A stretch of DNA of 23,410 nucleotides from Rhodospirillales bacterium (lineage in GTDB: Bacteria > Pseudomonadota > Alphaproteobacteria > Acetobacterales > Acetobacteraceae), in NCBI GenBank assembly GCA_903644035.1, contig CAHJXG010000002.1:1-23410 (forward strand), written 5' to 3'. Both the position numbers and the translations under genes were made by a program. This document shows, in pieces, positions 7,071 through 15,002 of this stretch (position 1 is its first letter; the number at the start of each line of letters is the position of its first letter). Below the pieces are notes generated by a model. The model did no database searches and was not told where the DNA came from. It saw only the letters and a list, made by a program, of their open reading frames with translations.

Positions 7071-8218
7071 CGCATCCGCTCCGTGGCCGGGCGGCGGTTG
7101 TCGGCATCGGCTCGGCCGGCTGCGGCGAGGCGCCCGGCCGCACGCCGAACGAGCTGATGGCCGAGGCCGCGCTGGCCGCCATCGCCGATGCCGGGCTAGC
7201 CCTGCACGACATCGACGGCATCTTCGCCGCGACCAGCACGCACGCCTTCCCGACGCTGTCGGTCGCCGAGTACCTCGGCATCCGGCCCCGCTACTTCGAC
7301 GGCACCAATGTCGGCGGGTCGAGCTTCGAGGCGCACCTGCTCAGCGCCGCGCTGGCGCTGGACGCCGGGCTGTGCGACGCGGCGCTGATCTGCTACGGCA
7401 GCAACCAGCGCACCGCGGGCGGCCGCCTGGTCTCCATGAGCGAGCCGCAGCCGCATGAGGCGCCCTACAAGCCGCGCCATCCCATCACCGCCTATGCCTT
7501 GGCGGCCAGCCGGCACATGCACCAGTTCGGCACCACCCGCGCCATGCTGGCGGAGGTTGCGGTCGCCGCCCGCGGCTGGGCCAACCTGAACCCGGCCGCC
7601 TTCGCCCGCGGGCCGCTCTCGCTCGACGACGTGCTGGGCGCCCGCATGGTCAGCGACCCGCTGACGGTCGCCGATTGCTGCCTGGTGACGGATGGGGGCG
7701 GCGCGTGCGTGCTGGTGCGGGCCGACCGTGCCCGCGATCTCAGGCACCCGCCGGCCTATTTGCTGGGAGCGGCCGGCGCCGGCTGGCACCGGGCCGTGAT
7801 GTGCATGCCGGACCTCACGATCACGGCGGCCACCGACAGCGGCCCGCGCGCCTACGCCATGGCGGGCGTCCTGCCGTCCGAGGTGCGGCTGGCCATGCTG
7901 TACGATGCCTTCACCATCAACACGCTGCTGTTCCTGGAGGACCTCGGCTTCTGCGCCAAGGGGGAGGGGGGCCCGTTCGTGCAGGGCGGCGCCATCGCGC
8001 CCGGCGGGCGGCTCGCGGTCAACACCAACGGCGGCGGGCTGTCCTGCGTGCATCCCGGCATGTACGGCATGTTCCTGATCCTGGAGGCCGTGACCCAGCT
8101 GCGCGGCGACGCCGGGGAGCGGCAGGTGGCAGGCCTCGACGTGGCCCTCGTGCATGGCAACGGCGGCACGCTGTCCAGCCAGTGCACGGCGCTGCTGGGC
8201 ACGGCGGCGACGCTTTGA
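7067..8218 (+). CDS. Thiolase-fold protein (Ltp/SCPx-type) without nucleophilic cysteine
   Basis: 383 residues with the thiolase fold: N-terminal AAVVGIGSAGCG, DIDGIFAATST, a nucleophile-elbow region NVGGSSFEA (81-89), NTNGGGLSCVHPGMYG (319-334) and HGNGG (363-367). In true thiolases the elbow carries Cys; here it reads GGSS. The second catalytic Cys of the C-terminal CxGGG motif appears replaced by the H363-G-N-G-G segment. H329 is kept. Cysteine-less relatives paired with DUF35 proteins include the steroid side-chain aldolase Ltp2, which performs retro-aldol cleavage of a beta-hydroxyacyl-CoA. The ATGA overlap with DUF35 and the nearby hydratase-like gene fit such a module. A thiolytic activity is therefore doubtful; the fold assignment is firm. 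Confidence 0.82.
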   Translation: MTHPLRGRAAVVGIGSAGCGEAPGRTPNELMAEAALAAIADAGLALHDIDGIFAATSTHAFPTLSVAEYLGIRPRYFDGTNVGGSSFEAHLLSAALALDAGLCDAALICYGSNQRTAGGRLVSMSEPQPHEAPYKPRHPITAYALAASRHMHQFGTTRAMLAEVAVAARGWANLNPAAFARGPLSLDDVLGARMVSDPLTVADCCLVTDGGGACVLVRADRARDLRHPPAYLLGAAGAGWHRAVMCMPDLTITAATDSGPRAYAMAGVLPSEVRLAMLYDAFTINTLLFLEDLGFCAKGEGGPFVQGGAIAPGGRLAVNTNGGGLSCVHPGMYGMFLILEAVTQLRGDAGERQVAGLDVALVHGNGGTLSSQCTALLGTAATL

Positions 8219-10323
8219 GCACGCGCTTCTCCAGCCTGGACAGCATGCTGCGGCCCCGCAGCGTAGCCGTGCTGGGGGCAAGCAACGATCCCACCCGCAT
8301 CGGCGGCCGGCCGATCTCCTACATGCTGTCGCAGGGGTTCGCGGGCGCCATCCTGCCGGTCAACCCGAACCGCGCGGAGGTGCAGGGCCTCCCGGCCTAC
8401 GCCAGCGTCGCGGACCTGCCGAGCGTGCCGGACGCCGCCATCGTCGCCGTGCCGGCGGAGCTTGCGGTGCAGGCGGTGGACGACCTCGGGGCGCGCGGCG
8501 TGCGGTCGGCCATCGTGTTCACCGCCGGGTTCGCCGAAATGAACGACGCGGGTCGCCTGACGCAGGACCGGATGCTGGCGGCGGCCGGGCGGCACGGGAT
8601 GCGCCTGCTCGGCCCCAACTGCCTTGGCCTGTTCAACGCGCATATCGGCTTCTACCCGATCTTCTCCAGTTCCTTCGAGAACGGCTGGCCGCGGCCCGGC
8701 CGCATCGGCATCGCCAGCCAAAGCGGCGCCTACGGCACCCACATGTTCGCCACCGCGCGCAACCGCAACATCGGCACGCCGATCTGCGTCACCACAGGCA
8801 ACGAGGGCGACGTCACCATCGGCGACGTGATCGGCTGGCTGGCCGAGGACCCCGAGACCGACGTGATCGCCGCCTATGCCGAGGGCATCCGCGAGGCCGA
8901 CAGCTTCCTCGCTGCCCTTGCCGCCGCGCGCGCCGCGCGCAAGCCGGTCGTGATGATGAAGGTCGGCACCAGCACGCTCGGCGCGCGCGCCGCGCAGTCC
9001 CACACCGCCTCCATCGCCGGCAACGACGCCGTGACGGACGCGGTGCTGGCGGAGTTCGGCGTCGTCCGCGCCCGCACGACCGAGGAGATGCTGGACATCG
9101 CGACGACCGCGACCCGGCGCATCTACCCGGCCCGCAACACGCTGGGCGTCATCACCATCAGCGGCGGTGCCGGCGTGCTGATCTCGGACGCCGCCGAGGC
9201 GCTGGGCCTGCCGATGCCCGAGATGCCGGCCGACGCGCAGGCGCGGCTCAAGGCCATGCTGCCGTTCGCTGCGCCCCGCAACCCCGTGGACTGCACGGCG
9301 CAGGCGTTCAACGACATGAGCCTGATCGGCCGCTTCACCGATTCCATGATCGAGGACGGCGGCTACGCCTCGGTGCTCGCCTTCTTCACCCAGGTCGGCG
9401 GGGCCGCCAGCATCGCGCCGAAGCTGCGGGAGCAGCTCAACGCCTCCAAGGCCCGGCACCCCGACCGGCTGTTCGTGCTGTCGGTCGTGGCGCCGCCGGA
9501 GCGCATCCGCGAATACGAGGCGGACGGCTTCGTGGTGTTCGAGGACCCGACCCGCGCCACCGTCGCCGTCCATGCCATGGGCCGGTTCGGCGAAGCGTTC
9601 GCGAACGCCCCCGGCCTGCCGCCGCCCGCCGTCCCCATCGTGGACCTGCCGCTCACCAACCCGTCCGAGGCCGCTGCCAAGCGCATCCTCGCCGAGGCCG
9701 GAATCCCCGCGGCGCCCGAGGCGGCCTGCGACAGCGTCGACGCCGCCATGGAGGCCGCCGAGCGGTTCGGCTATCCCATCGTGCTCAAGGTCCTCTCGCC
9801 CGACATCGTCCATAAGTCGGAGATCGGCGGCGTGATCCTGGGCGTGCGCGGCGCAGAGGCCGTGCGGGCCGGATATGCCACGCTGATCGACCGGGCCACG
9901 GCCGCCATGCCCACGGCCCGGCTTGAGGGCGTCCTGGTCGCCAAGCAGCTCCGCGGCGGCGTCGAGTGCATCCTGGGCATCCAGCGCGACCCGGTGTTCG
10001 GACCCGTCGCCCTGTTCGGCCTCGGCGGTATCTTCGTCGAGGTGCTGCGCGACGTGGCCCTGCACCGCTGCCCGTTCGGCCCCGACGTGGCCGAGCGGAT
10101 GATCCGATCGATCCGGGCCGCCCCGGTGCTGTTGGGCGCACGCGGCCGCCCATCGGCCGACATCGCGGCCCTCGCGGCGATGCTGTCCCGCCTGTCGGTG
10201 TTCGCGCATCAGGCCGGGCCGCGGCTCCGTTCCATCGACCTCAACCCGGTCTTCGCCATGCCGGACGGGGAGGGGGCCTATGCCGCCGATGCCGTCATCG
10301 AGCTCGGCGACATCGCGTGCTGA
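8215..10323 (+). CDS. Acetate-CoA ligase (ADP-forming) family protein, fused alpha-beta
   Basis: 702 residues, the usual length of the fused form. It makes or breaks an acyl-CoA with ADP/ATP through a phosphohistidine. Order: CoA-binding Rossmann domain (RPRSVAVLGASND, 13-25), succinyl-CoA-synthetase-like flavodoxin domains with the phosphorylated H263 in QSHTASIAGNDA, and a C-terminal ATP-grasp from about 483 with H533 in VHKSEIGGV and FGLGGIFVE. The start is TTG 8215, which overlaps the preceding stop as TTGA; ATG 8245 is a shorter alternative. The C-terminus overlaps the next gene by 7 bases. The acid is probably not acetate in this setting, since the neighbours handle longer or branched acyl-CoA; that is inference. 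Confidence 0.87.
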   Translation: MSTRFSSLDSMLRPRSVAVLGASNDPTRIGGRPISYMLSQGFAGAILPVNPNRAEVQGLPAYASVADLPSVPDAAIVAVPAELAVQAVDDLGARGVRSAIVFTAGFAEMNDAGRLTQDRMLAAAGRHGMRLLGPNCLGLFNAHIGFYPIFSSSFENGWPRPGRIGIASQSGAYGTHMFATARNRNIGTPICVTTGNEGDVTIGDVIGWLAEDPETDVIAAYAEGIREADSFLAALAAARAARKPVVMMKVGTSTLGARAAQSHTASIAGNDAVTDAVLAEFGVVRARTTEEMLDIATTATRRIYPARNTLGVITISGGAGVLISDAAEALGLPMPEMPADAQARLKAMLPFAAPRNPVDCTAQAFNDMSLIGRFTDSMIEDGGYASVLAFFTQVGGAASIAPKLREQLNASKARHPDRLFVLSVVAPPERIREYEADGFVVFEDPTRATVAVHAMGRFGEAFANAPGLPPPAVPIVDLPLTNPSEAAAKRILAEAGIPAAPEAACDSVDAAMEAAERFGYPIVLKVLSPDIVHKSEIGGVILGVRGAEAVRAGYATLIDRATAAMPTARLEGVLVAKQLRGGVECILGIQRDPVFGPVALFGLGGIFVEVLRDVALHRCPFGPDVAERMIRSIRAAPVLLGARGRPSADIAALAAMLSRLSVFAHQAGPRLRSIDLNPVFAMPDGEGAYAADAVIELGDIAC

Positions 10324-11072
10324 CCGAGACCCGCGACGGCGCCACCGCCATCCTGACGCTCGACTACCCGGAGCGGCGCAACGCGCTGGCCATGCCGATG
10401 CGCCAGCGGCTGGTGGACGCGCTGGAAGCGATTGAGGCGGACCGGGCGCTGCGTGCAATCGTCATCACCGGCGCCGGCGGCACGTTCAGCGCCGGGGGCG
10501 ACATCAGCGGCATGGACGCGGCGGACCTTGCGGCTGGACGGGAGCGGTTCCGCCTGACGCATCGGCTGGTCCGGCTGATGATCAAAGGCAGCAAGCCTGT
10601 CATCGCCGCGGTCGAGGGCTGGTGCGTCGGCGCCGGGCTTTCGGTCGCCATGTGCTGCGACACCGTCGTGGCTGCCGAAGATGCGCGCTTCGCCGCCGGG
10701 TTTGGCAAGATCGGCTTGGTCGCCGATCTCGGTCTGCTGCACACCCTGCCGGCCCGGATCGGGCAGGGCCGGGCGCGGCAAGTCCTGCTGTATAGCGAAC
10801 CGCTCGATGCCGCCCACGCCGTTGCCATCGGCATGGCCGACCACGTCGTGCCATCCGGGACGGCGCTGCAGGCCGCCCTGGCTCGCGCCGCGCTGTTCCA
10901 TGCCGCCGCCCCCTTGCCGGTCGCGATGACCCGGCAGCACCTTGCCGCCGGGCTGGACGCGGCGCTGGATTGGGAGCGGGAGGCGCAATCCACGCTGTTC
11001 CTGACCGCCGATCACGCCGAGGGCAAGGCGGCGTTCCTGGCAAAACGCCTACCCGTGTTCAGGGGCTGCTGA
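10317..11072 (+). CDS. Enoyl-CoA hydratase/isomerase family protein
   Basis: 251 residues of crotonase fold. The oxyanion hole is formed by TFSAGGDISGM (56-66) and the helix start at WCVGAGLS (102-109). FGKIGLVADLGL (129-140) covers the active-site loops. The two glutamates of classical hydratases are not there: the second position is D137 in VADLG, as in several isomerases and atypical hydratases, so the exact reaction is open. The GTG start lies inside the end of the acyl-CoA synthetase gene (GTGCTGA), so the two are translationally coupled. It is the last gene of the cluster and converges on a small exported-protein gene 22 bases away. Confidence 0.84.
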   Translation: MLTETRDGATAILTLDYPERRNALAMPMRQRLVDALEAIEADRALRAIVITGAGGTFSAGGDISGMDAADLAAGRERFRLTHRLVRLMIKGSKPVIAAVEGWCVGAGLSVAMCCDTVVAAEDARFAAGFGKIGLVADLGLLHTLPARIGQGRARQVLLYSEPLDAAHAVAIGMADHVVPSGTALQAALARAALFHAAAPLPVAMTRQHLAAGLDAALDWEREAQSTLFLTADHAEGKAAFLAKRLPVFRGC

Positions 11073-11094
11073 ACGCCCTCACGCCTCGCTTGTG

Positions 11095-11379
11095 TCACCG
11101 AGACAGGTTGGGCGTTACCGAGTCGGTGCCGGGTCCGCCTCCGTCGCGCGTGATGTCATTCGGACGGCTGTTCATCTGCGCGCCCGGCGGCACCGAGCTG
11201 AACGGGGACGAGGCGTCCGACCCGGTGTTGGTCCCGGCACGCTCTGCAGGAGCCACGGTCGGCGGCAGGTTGCCCGGCACGGGCGCCGCGGTCCAAACCT
11301 TCTCCGGCTCCCCGCTTGCCTGCGCCAAGGCGGCGCCAGACAGCAGACAGGCAGTTGATATCATGATGGGCAGCCGCAT
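11095..11379 (-). CDS. Small exported protein of unknown function
   Basis: 94 residues. The N-terminus MRLPIMISTACLLSGAALA followed by QA is a good Sec signal peptide, with likely cleavage after ALAQA, leaving about 72 residues in the periplasm. The mature part is rich in Pro, Ser, Gly and Asn, has no cysteine and looks disordered (PVPGNLPPTVAP, SSVPPGAQ). I recognise no family. AAGGAG stands 8 bases before the ATG, a near-ideal ribosome site, so this is probably a real gene even though it is short. It lies 48 bases after the dehydratase gene on the same strand and may share its transcript. Confidence 0.6.
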   Translation of the reverse strand: MRLPIMISTACLLSGAALAQASGEPEKVWTAAPVPGNLPPTVAPAERAGTNTGSDASSPFSSVPPGAQMNSRPNDITRDGGGPGTDSVTPNLSR

Positions 11380-11387
11380 GGGTTCTA

Positions 11388-11393
11388 CTCCTT
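11388..11393 (-). promoter_or_regulatory. Shine-Dalgarno site of the small exported protein
   Basis: AAGGAG on the minus strand, 8 bases before ATG 11379. Its quality is the main support for this short gene apart from the signal peptide. Confidence 0.65.
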
Positions 11394-11427
11394 GTTCGAG
11401 CAGAACGCTGCGCCTGCGAAGGAGTTG

Positions 11428-13152
11428 TCAGTGGATCTCCGGCTCCGCCGTGGGTGCCGTGCCCTCCAGCACCGCGTAGTCGCAGCCCTCGTTCGCCTGC
11501 CGCACCTGCTGGCTGTGCAGCAGTCCGAAGCCACGGGCGAACCGTGGCGGCGGAGGCGTCCATTCAGCCCGGCGCGCGGCGATCTCCGCCTCCGGCACGT
11601 CCAAGCTGATCCGCCGGGCCGCCACGTCGAGCGTGATCGGGTCGCCGGTCCGCACCAGCGCCAACGGGCCGCCCACCGCGCTCTCCGGCGCCACGTGCAG
11701 CACGCAGGTGCCATAGCTCGTGCCCGACATGCGGCTGTCGCTGACCCGCACCATGTCGCGCACGCCCTGGCGCAGCAGCTTCTTTGGCAGCGGCAGCATC
11801 CCCCATTCCGGCATCCCCGGCGCGCCGATCGGCCCGGCGCTGCGCAGCACCAGCACGCTGTCCGCCGTCACCGGCAGCGCCTCGTCGTCGATGCGCGCCG
11901 CCATGTCGTTGTAGTCGTCGAACACCACGGCCGGCCCGGTATGGCGCAACAGGCGCGGATCGGCCGCGCTGTGCTTGATGACGGCGCCGTCCGGCGCCAG
12001 GTTGCCGCGCAGCACCGCGACGCCGCCCTCGGGCCGCAGCGCCCGGTCCAGCGGCAGGATCACCTCGTCGTTCATCACGCGGGCGCCCGCGATGCCCTCG
12101 CCCAGCGACACGCCGGCCACCGTGCGGCACTCCAGGTCCAGCAGCGGGCCGAGCCGGGCCATCAGCGCCCGCAGGCCGCCGGCGTAGTGGAAATCCTCCA
12201 TCAGGTACTGGCCAGAGGGCCGGATATTGGCGATCAGCGGCGTCTCCCGGCTCAGCAGGTCGAACCGGTCGAGGTCCAGGCCCACCCCGGCCCGGCGCGC
12301 CATGGCGATCAGGTGCACGATGCTGTTGGTGCTGCCGCCCAGCGCCATCGCCACGCGCACGGCGTTGTCGAAGCTCGCCGCGGTCAGCAGGCGGCTCGGG
12401 CGCTGGTCGTCCCACACCATCTCCACGATGCGTCGCCCGCAGGCGGTCGCCATGCGCGCGTGGTTGCTGTCCGGCGCGGGGATGCTGCTGCTGCCCGGCA
12501 GCGCCAGTCCCAGCGCCTCCACCGCCGCGGTCATGGTGCTGGCCGTGCCCATGGTCATGCAGGTGCCCCAGGACCGGGCGATGCCGTCCTCGACGCCTTG
12601 CCAGTCCTGCTCGGTGATCGTGCCGGCCCGCAGCTCGTCCCAGAACTTCCAGGTGTCGCTGCCGGACCCCAGCGTATGGCCGTTCCAATGCCCGCGCAGC
12701 ATCGGCCCGGCGGGCATGAAGATGCATGGCAGGTCCATCGACAGCGCGCCCATCACCATGGCCGGCGTCGTCTTGTCGCATCCGCCCATCAGCACCAGGC
12801 CGTCGAAGGGCTGCGACCGCGCGATCTCCTCGACCTCCATCGCCAGGAGGTTGCGATACAGCATGGTCGTGGGCTTCATGAAGTTCTCGGGCAGAGCGAG
12901 CGCCGGGATTTCGAGCGGGAAGCCGCCGGCCTGCCAGACGCCGCGCTTCACCTCCTCGGCCCGGATCCTGAAGTGCTGGTGGCAGGGGTTGAGGTCGGAC
13001 CAGGTGTTCAGGATGCCGATGACCGGCTTGCCGCGCCAGTCGGCCTCGGCGTAGCCCATCTGCTTGGTCCGGCTGCGATGGCCGAAGCTGCGCAGGTCGG
13101 CGACGCCGTACCAGCGGTGGCTGCGTAGCTGTTCCGGCGTTTTGCGTGCCAT
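11428..13152 (-). CDS. IlvD/Edd family dehydratase, L-arabinonate dehydratase-like
   Basis: 574 residues, cytoplasmic. It dehydrates a sugar acid (such as L-arabinonate) or dihydroxy acid to a 2-keto-3-deoxy acid. Likely [2Fe-2S] ligands are C57 (DLNPCHQH), C125 (MGGCDKTTPA) and C198 (WGTCMTMGTAS), nearly the spacing of Rhizobium L-arabinonate dehydratase. DSRMSGTSYGT near the C-terminus holds the catalytic serine region. FMKPTTMLYRNLLAMEVEEI and GHWNGHTLGSGSDTWKFWDE are typical of the sugar-acid branch rather than the branched-chain amino-acid IlvD. The start ATG 13152 (MARKTPEQL) has GGAGGA close upstream; a frame extension to 13203 is not needed. Other sugar-catabolic genes are not visible here, so the substrate is a family-based inference. 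Confidence 0.85.
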   Translation of the reverse strand: MARKTPEQLRSHRWYGVADLRSFGHRSRTKQMGYAEADWRGKPVIGILNTWSDLNPCHQHFRIRAEEVKRGVWQAGGFPLEIPALALPENFMKPTTMLYRNLLAMEVEEIARSQPFDGLVLMGGCDKTTPAMVMGALSMDLPCIFMPAGPMLRGHWNGHTLGSGSDTWKFWDELRAGTITEQDWQGVEDGIARSWGTCMTMGTASTMTAAVEALGLALPGSSSIPAPDSNHARMATACGRRIVEMVWDDQRPSRLLTAASFDNAVRVAMALGGSTNSIVHLIAMARRAGVGLDLDRFDLLSRETPLIANIRPSGQYLMEDFHYAGGLRALMARLGPLLDLECRTVAGVSLGEGIAGARVMNDEVILPLDRALRPEGGVAVLRGNLAPDGAVIKHSAADPRLLRHTGPAVVFDDYNDMAARIDDEALPVTADSVLVLRSAGPIGAPGMPEWGMLPLPKKLLRQGVRDMVRVSDSRMSGTSYGTCVLHVAPESAVGGPLALVRTGDPITLDVAARRISLDVPEAEIAARRAEWTPPPPRFARGFGLLHSQQVRQANEGCDYAVLEGTAPTAEPEIH

Positions 13153-13242
13153 GCGTTCCTCCACAATCCCGGCCAACGTGCGCCGGGCGGCGAATGCGGG
13201 CAAGATGGGTTGTGCGCCGCGAGGGGAGGGGGTGGGACGCCG

Positions 13243-14148
13243 ATGCCGCTATGGGTGCCGATCACGCTGGTTGCGGCGCTGTTCCAGACCTGGCGCACGG
13301 CCCTGCAGCAGCGGCTCCGCGGCCAGCTCTCGGTCGGCACGGCCGGGCTTGTGCGCTACCTGTATGCGATTCCGGTCGGGCTGGCGCTGCTGATCGCCTA
13401 CCGGACGGTAAGCGGGGCGGTGCTGCCGCCGCCGACCCTGGCGTTCATTCTCGCCTGCGCGGTGGCGGGACTGGCCCAGGTCCTCGGCACATCCTTGCTC
13501 ATCATGGCGTTCGGGCACCGCAACTTCGCCGTCGGCACCGCCTATGCCAAGACCGACGCGGTGCAGGCGGCCCTGCTATCCTGGCTGCTGCTGGGCGAGG
13601 CCCTGGCGCCGGTGGCCTGGTTCGGCATTGGCGTCGGCGTCTGCGGCGTTCTGACCTTGTCGCTGGCCGGACGCGGCGTGCACCCGGGCGCGCTGCTTCG
13701 GGCCACGGTGCAGCCGGCTGCCTTATGCGGCCTCGGGGCCGGCGCCGGCTTTGCCGTGGCCGGCGTGGGGATCAAGGCCGCGACGGTGGCGCTGGCCGCA
13801 CCGGACGTCATCCTGGGCGCGTTGTTCGCGCTGGTGGTGACCAACGTGCTGCAGACGCTCATGCAGGGCGGCTACATGGCCTGGCGCGAGCCGGCCGGCC
13901 TGCGGGCTGCGTTCTCGTCATGGCGCAGTTCAGCCTGGGTGGGCGCGCTCTCGGCCGGCGGCTCCGCGTGCTGGTTCGCGAGCTTCGCTCTGGCGCCGGT
14001 CGCTTTGGTGCGGACGCTGGGCCAGGTGGAGATGCTGTTCACCTTGCTGTTCAGCCGGTTTTACCTGAGGGAGTCGCTGCGCCGCGCCGACATCGCCGGG
14101 CTGACGCTGATCGTGCTTGGGGTGATGTTGGTGTTGCGGTTCCATTGA
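13243..14148 (+). CDS. EamA/DMT superfamily transporter
   Basis: 301 residues forming about ten hydrophobic helices in two repeated halves, the normal layout of drug/metabolite transporters of the inner membrane. The first half ends at LLSWLLLGEALAPVAWFGIG and the second at LLFSRFYLRESLRRADIAG, the matching end of each EamA repeat; the E in LLLGE and in YLRES is the conserved position. The substrate is unknown. ATG 13243 is preceded by a purine-rich GGGAGGGGG stretch; an upstream in-frame ATG at 13210 would add 11 residues that do not look like membrane-protein sequence. It diverges from the dehydratase gene across 90 bases and may carry a related metabolite. Confidence 0.82.
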   Translation: MPLWVPITLVAALFQTWRTALQQRLRGQLSVGTAGLVRYLYAIPVGLALLIAYRTVSGAVLPPPTLAFILACAVAGLAQVLGTSLLIMAFGHRNFAVGTAYAKTDAVQAALLSWLLLGEALAPVAWFGIGVGVCGVLTLSLAGRGVHPGALLRATVQPAALCGLGAGAGFAVAGVGIKAATVALAAPDVILGALFALVVTNVLQTLMQGGYMAWREPAGLRAAFSSWRSSAWVGALSAGGSACWFASFALAPVALVRTLGQVEMLFTLLFSRFYLRESLRRADIAGLTLIVLGVMLVLRFH

Positions 14149-14199
14149 CGCAGCTTGACGCCGACGCTAACCCGATAATGCATATTATGGAAAGTCAAA

Positions 14200-15000
14200 T
14201 CACTCAGCCTCAGAAATTTCCAGTATCATCCCGTCATGCGCCGGTTCGATGTGCGCCGGCAGATGCCGCTTCAGCCACGCCCAATCAATGTCGTAGCCCA
14301 TATGCGTCAGCACGACCCGGCGCGGACGCAGGCGTTCGACCCATGCGAGCACTTGCTCCAGATTCGCATGCGTCTTGTGCGGCTGGCGCTGGAAGCAATC
14401 CACGATCCAGGTGTCCACGCCGGCCAAGGTGGCCAACGCAGCCTCGTCCAGGATGGCGACGTCGGTGGAATAGCCGAACCCCCCGATGCGCAGGCCGAGC
14501 GTCGGCATGAAGCCGTGATCCTGTTCAAACAGCTGGATGCGCAGGCCGCAGGCCTCGACCGTGTGGCCGGGTTCAACGGTGCGCGGCGTCAGCACCGGCC
14601 GGAAGAAGTATGGCTGCGTCCAAGGCTTGAACGCGTAATCAAACCGTTTATCCAGCTCCTCCAAGGTCCGCGCCGTGGCAAAGGCGTCGATGGGCCGGTT
14701 CGCGATGCGGTTCAGGATGCGAACGTCGTCGATGCCGAGCACGTGATCCGCATGGGCGTGGGTGAACAGGATCGCATCGACCCGGGGGATTTCACACGCC
14801 AGCAGCTGCGCGCGCATGTCGGGCGATGTGTCCACCAGCAGCCGCTCGCCCGCATCGCTCTCGATGACGATGCTCGACCGGGTGCGGCGGTTGCGCGGCT
14901 CCGCCGGGTCACACGCGCCCCAGTCGCCGCGCCCGTCGCCGCCACCGATTTGCGGCACGCCGGCCGAGCCGCCGCAGCCCAGGATCGTCACCCGGGGCAT
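14200..15000 (-). CDS. MBL-fold metallo-hydrolase, PhnP-like
   Basis: 266 residues. The metallo-beta-lactamase zinc motif HAHADH is at 81-86, with further ligands D180 (GYSTDVA), H211 (KTHANLEQ) and H233 (LTHMGYDID). N-terminal LGCGGSAGVPQIGG and GACDPAEPRNRRTRSS match the PhnP/YcbJ-like group, whose characterised member is a cyclic ribose phosphodiesterase. The natural substrate here is unknown, and no phosphonate genes are near. It is the last gene of the dacC-tmk-holB-metG-tatD run, 2 bases after the tatD stop. That position next to TatD and MetG recurs in Alphaproteobacteria. Confidence 0.85.
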   Translation of the reverse strand: MPRVTILGCGGSAGVPQIGGGDGRGDWGACDPAEPRNRRTRSSIVIESDAGERLLVDTSPDMRAQLLACEIPRVDAILFTHAHADHVLGIDDVRILNRIANRPIDAFATARTLEELDKRFDYAFKPWTQPYFFRPVLTPRTVEPGHTVEACGLRIQLFEQDHGFMPTLGLRIGGFGYSTDVAILDEAALATLAGVDTWIVDCFQRQPHKTHANLEQVLAWVERLRPRRVVLTHMGYDIDWAWLKRHLPAHIEPAHDGMILEISEAE

Positions 15001-15002
15001 TG

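Noticed and set aside
7852..10458. 868-codon open frame on the minus strand opposite the CoA cluster
   Set aside because: It is antisense to three well-supported genes, has low-complexity Arg/Gly/His/Ala composition and no recognisable motif. It is a result of GC-rich codon use.
11392..13128. 578-codon plus-strand frame opposite the dehydratase
   Set aside because: Composition is a repetitive mix of Arg, His, Gln and Ala, and it mirrors the dehydratase codons. The dehydratase has clear iron-sulfur motifs.
14175..14188. AT-rich near-palindrome ATAATGCATATTAT between the EamA and MBL genes
   Set aside because: Only ATGCAT at the centre is perfectly symmetric, pairing is weak and no T-run follows. 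I cannot call it a terminator or operator.
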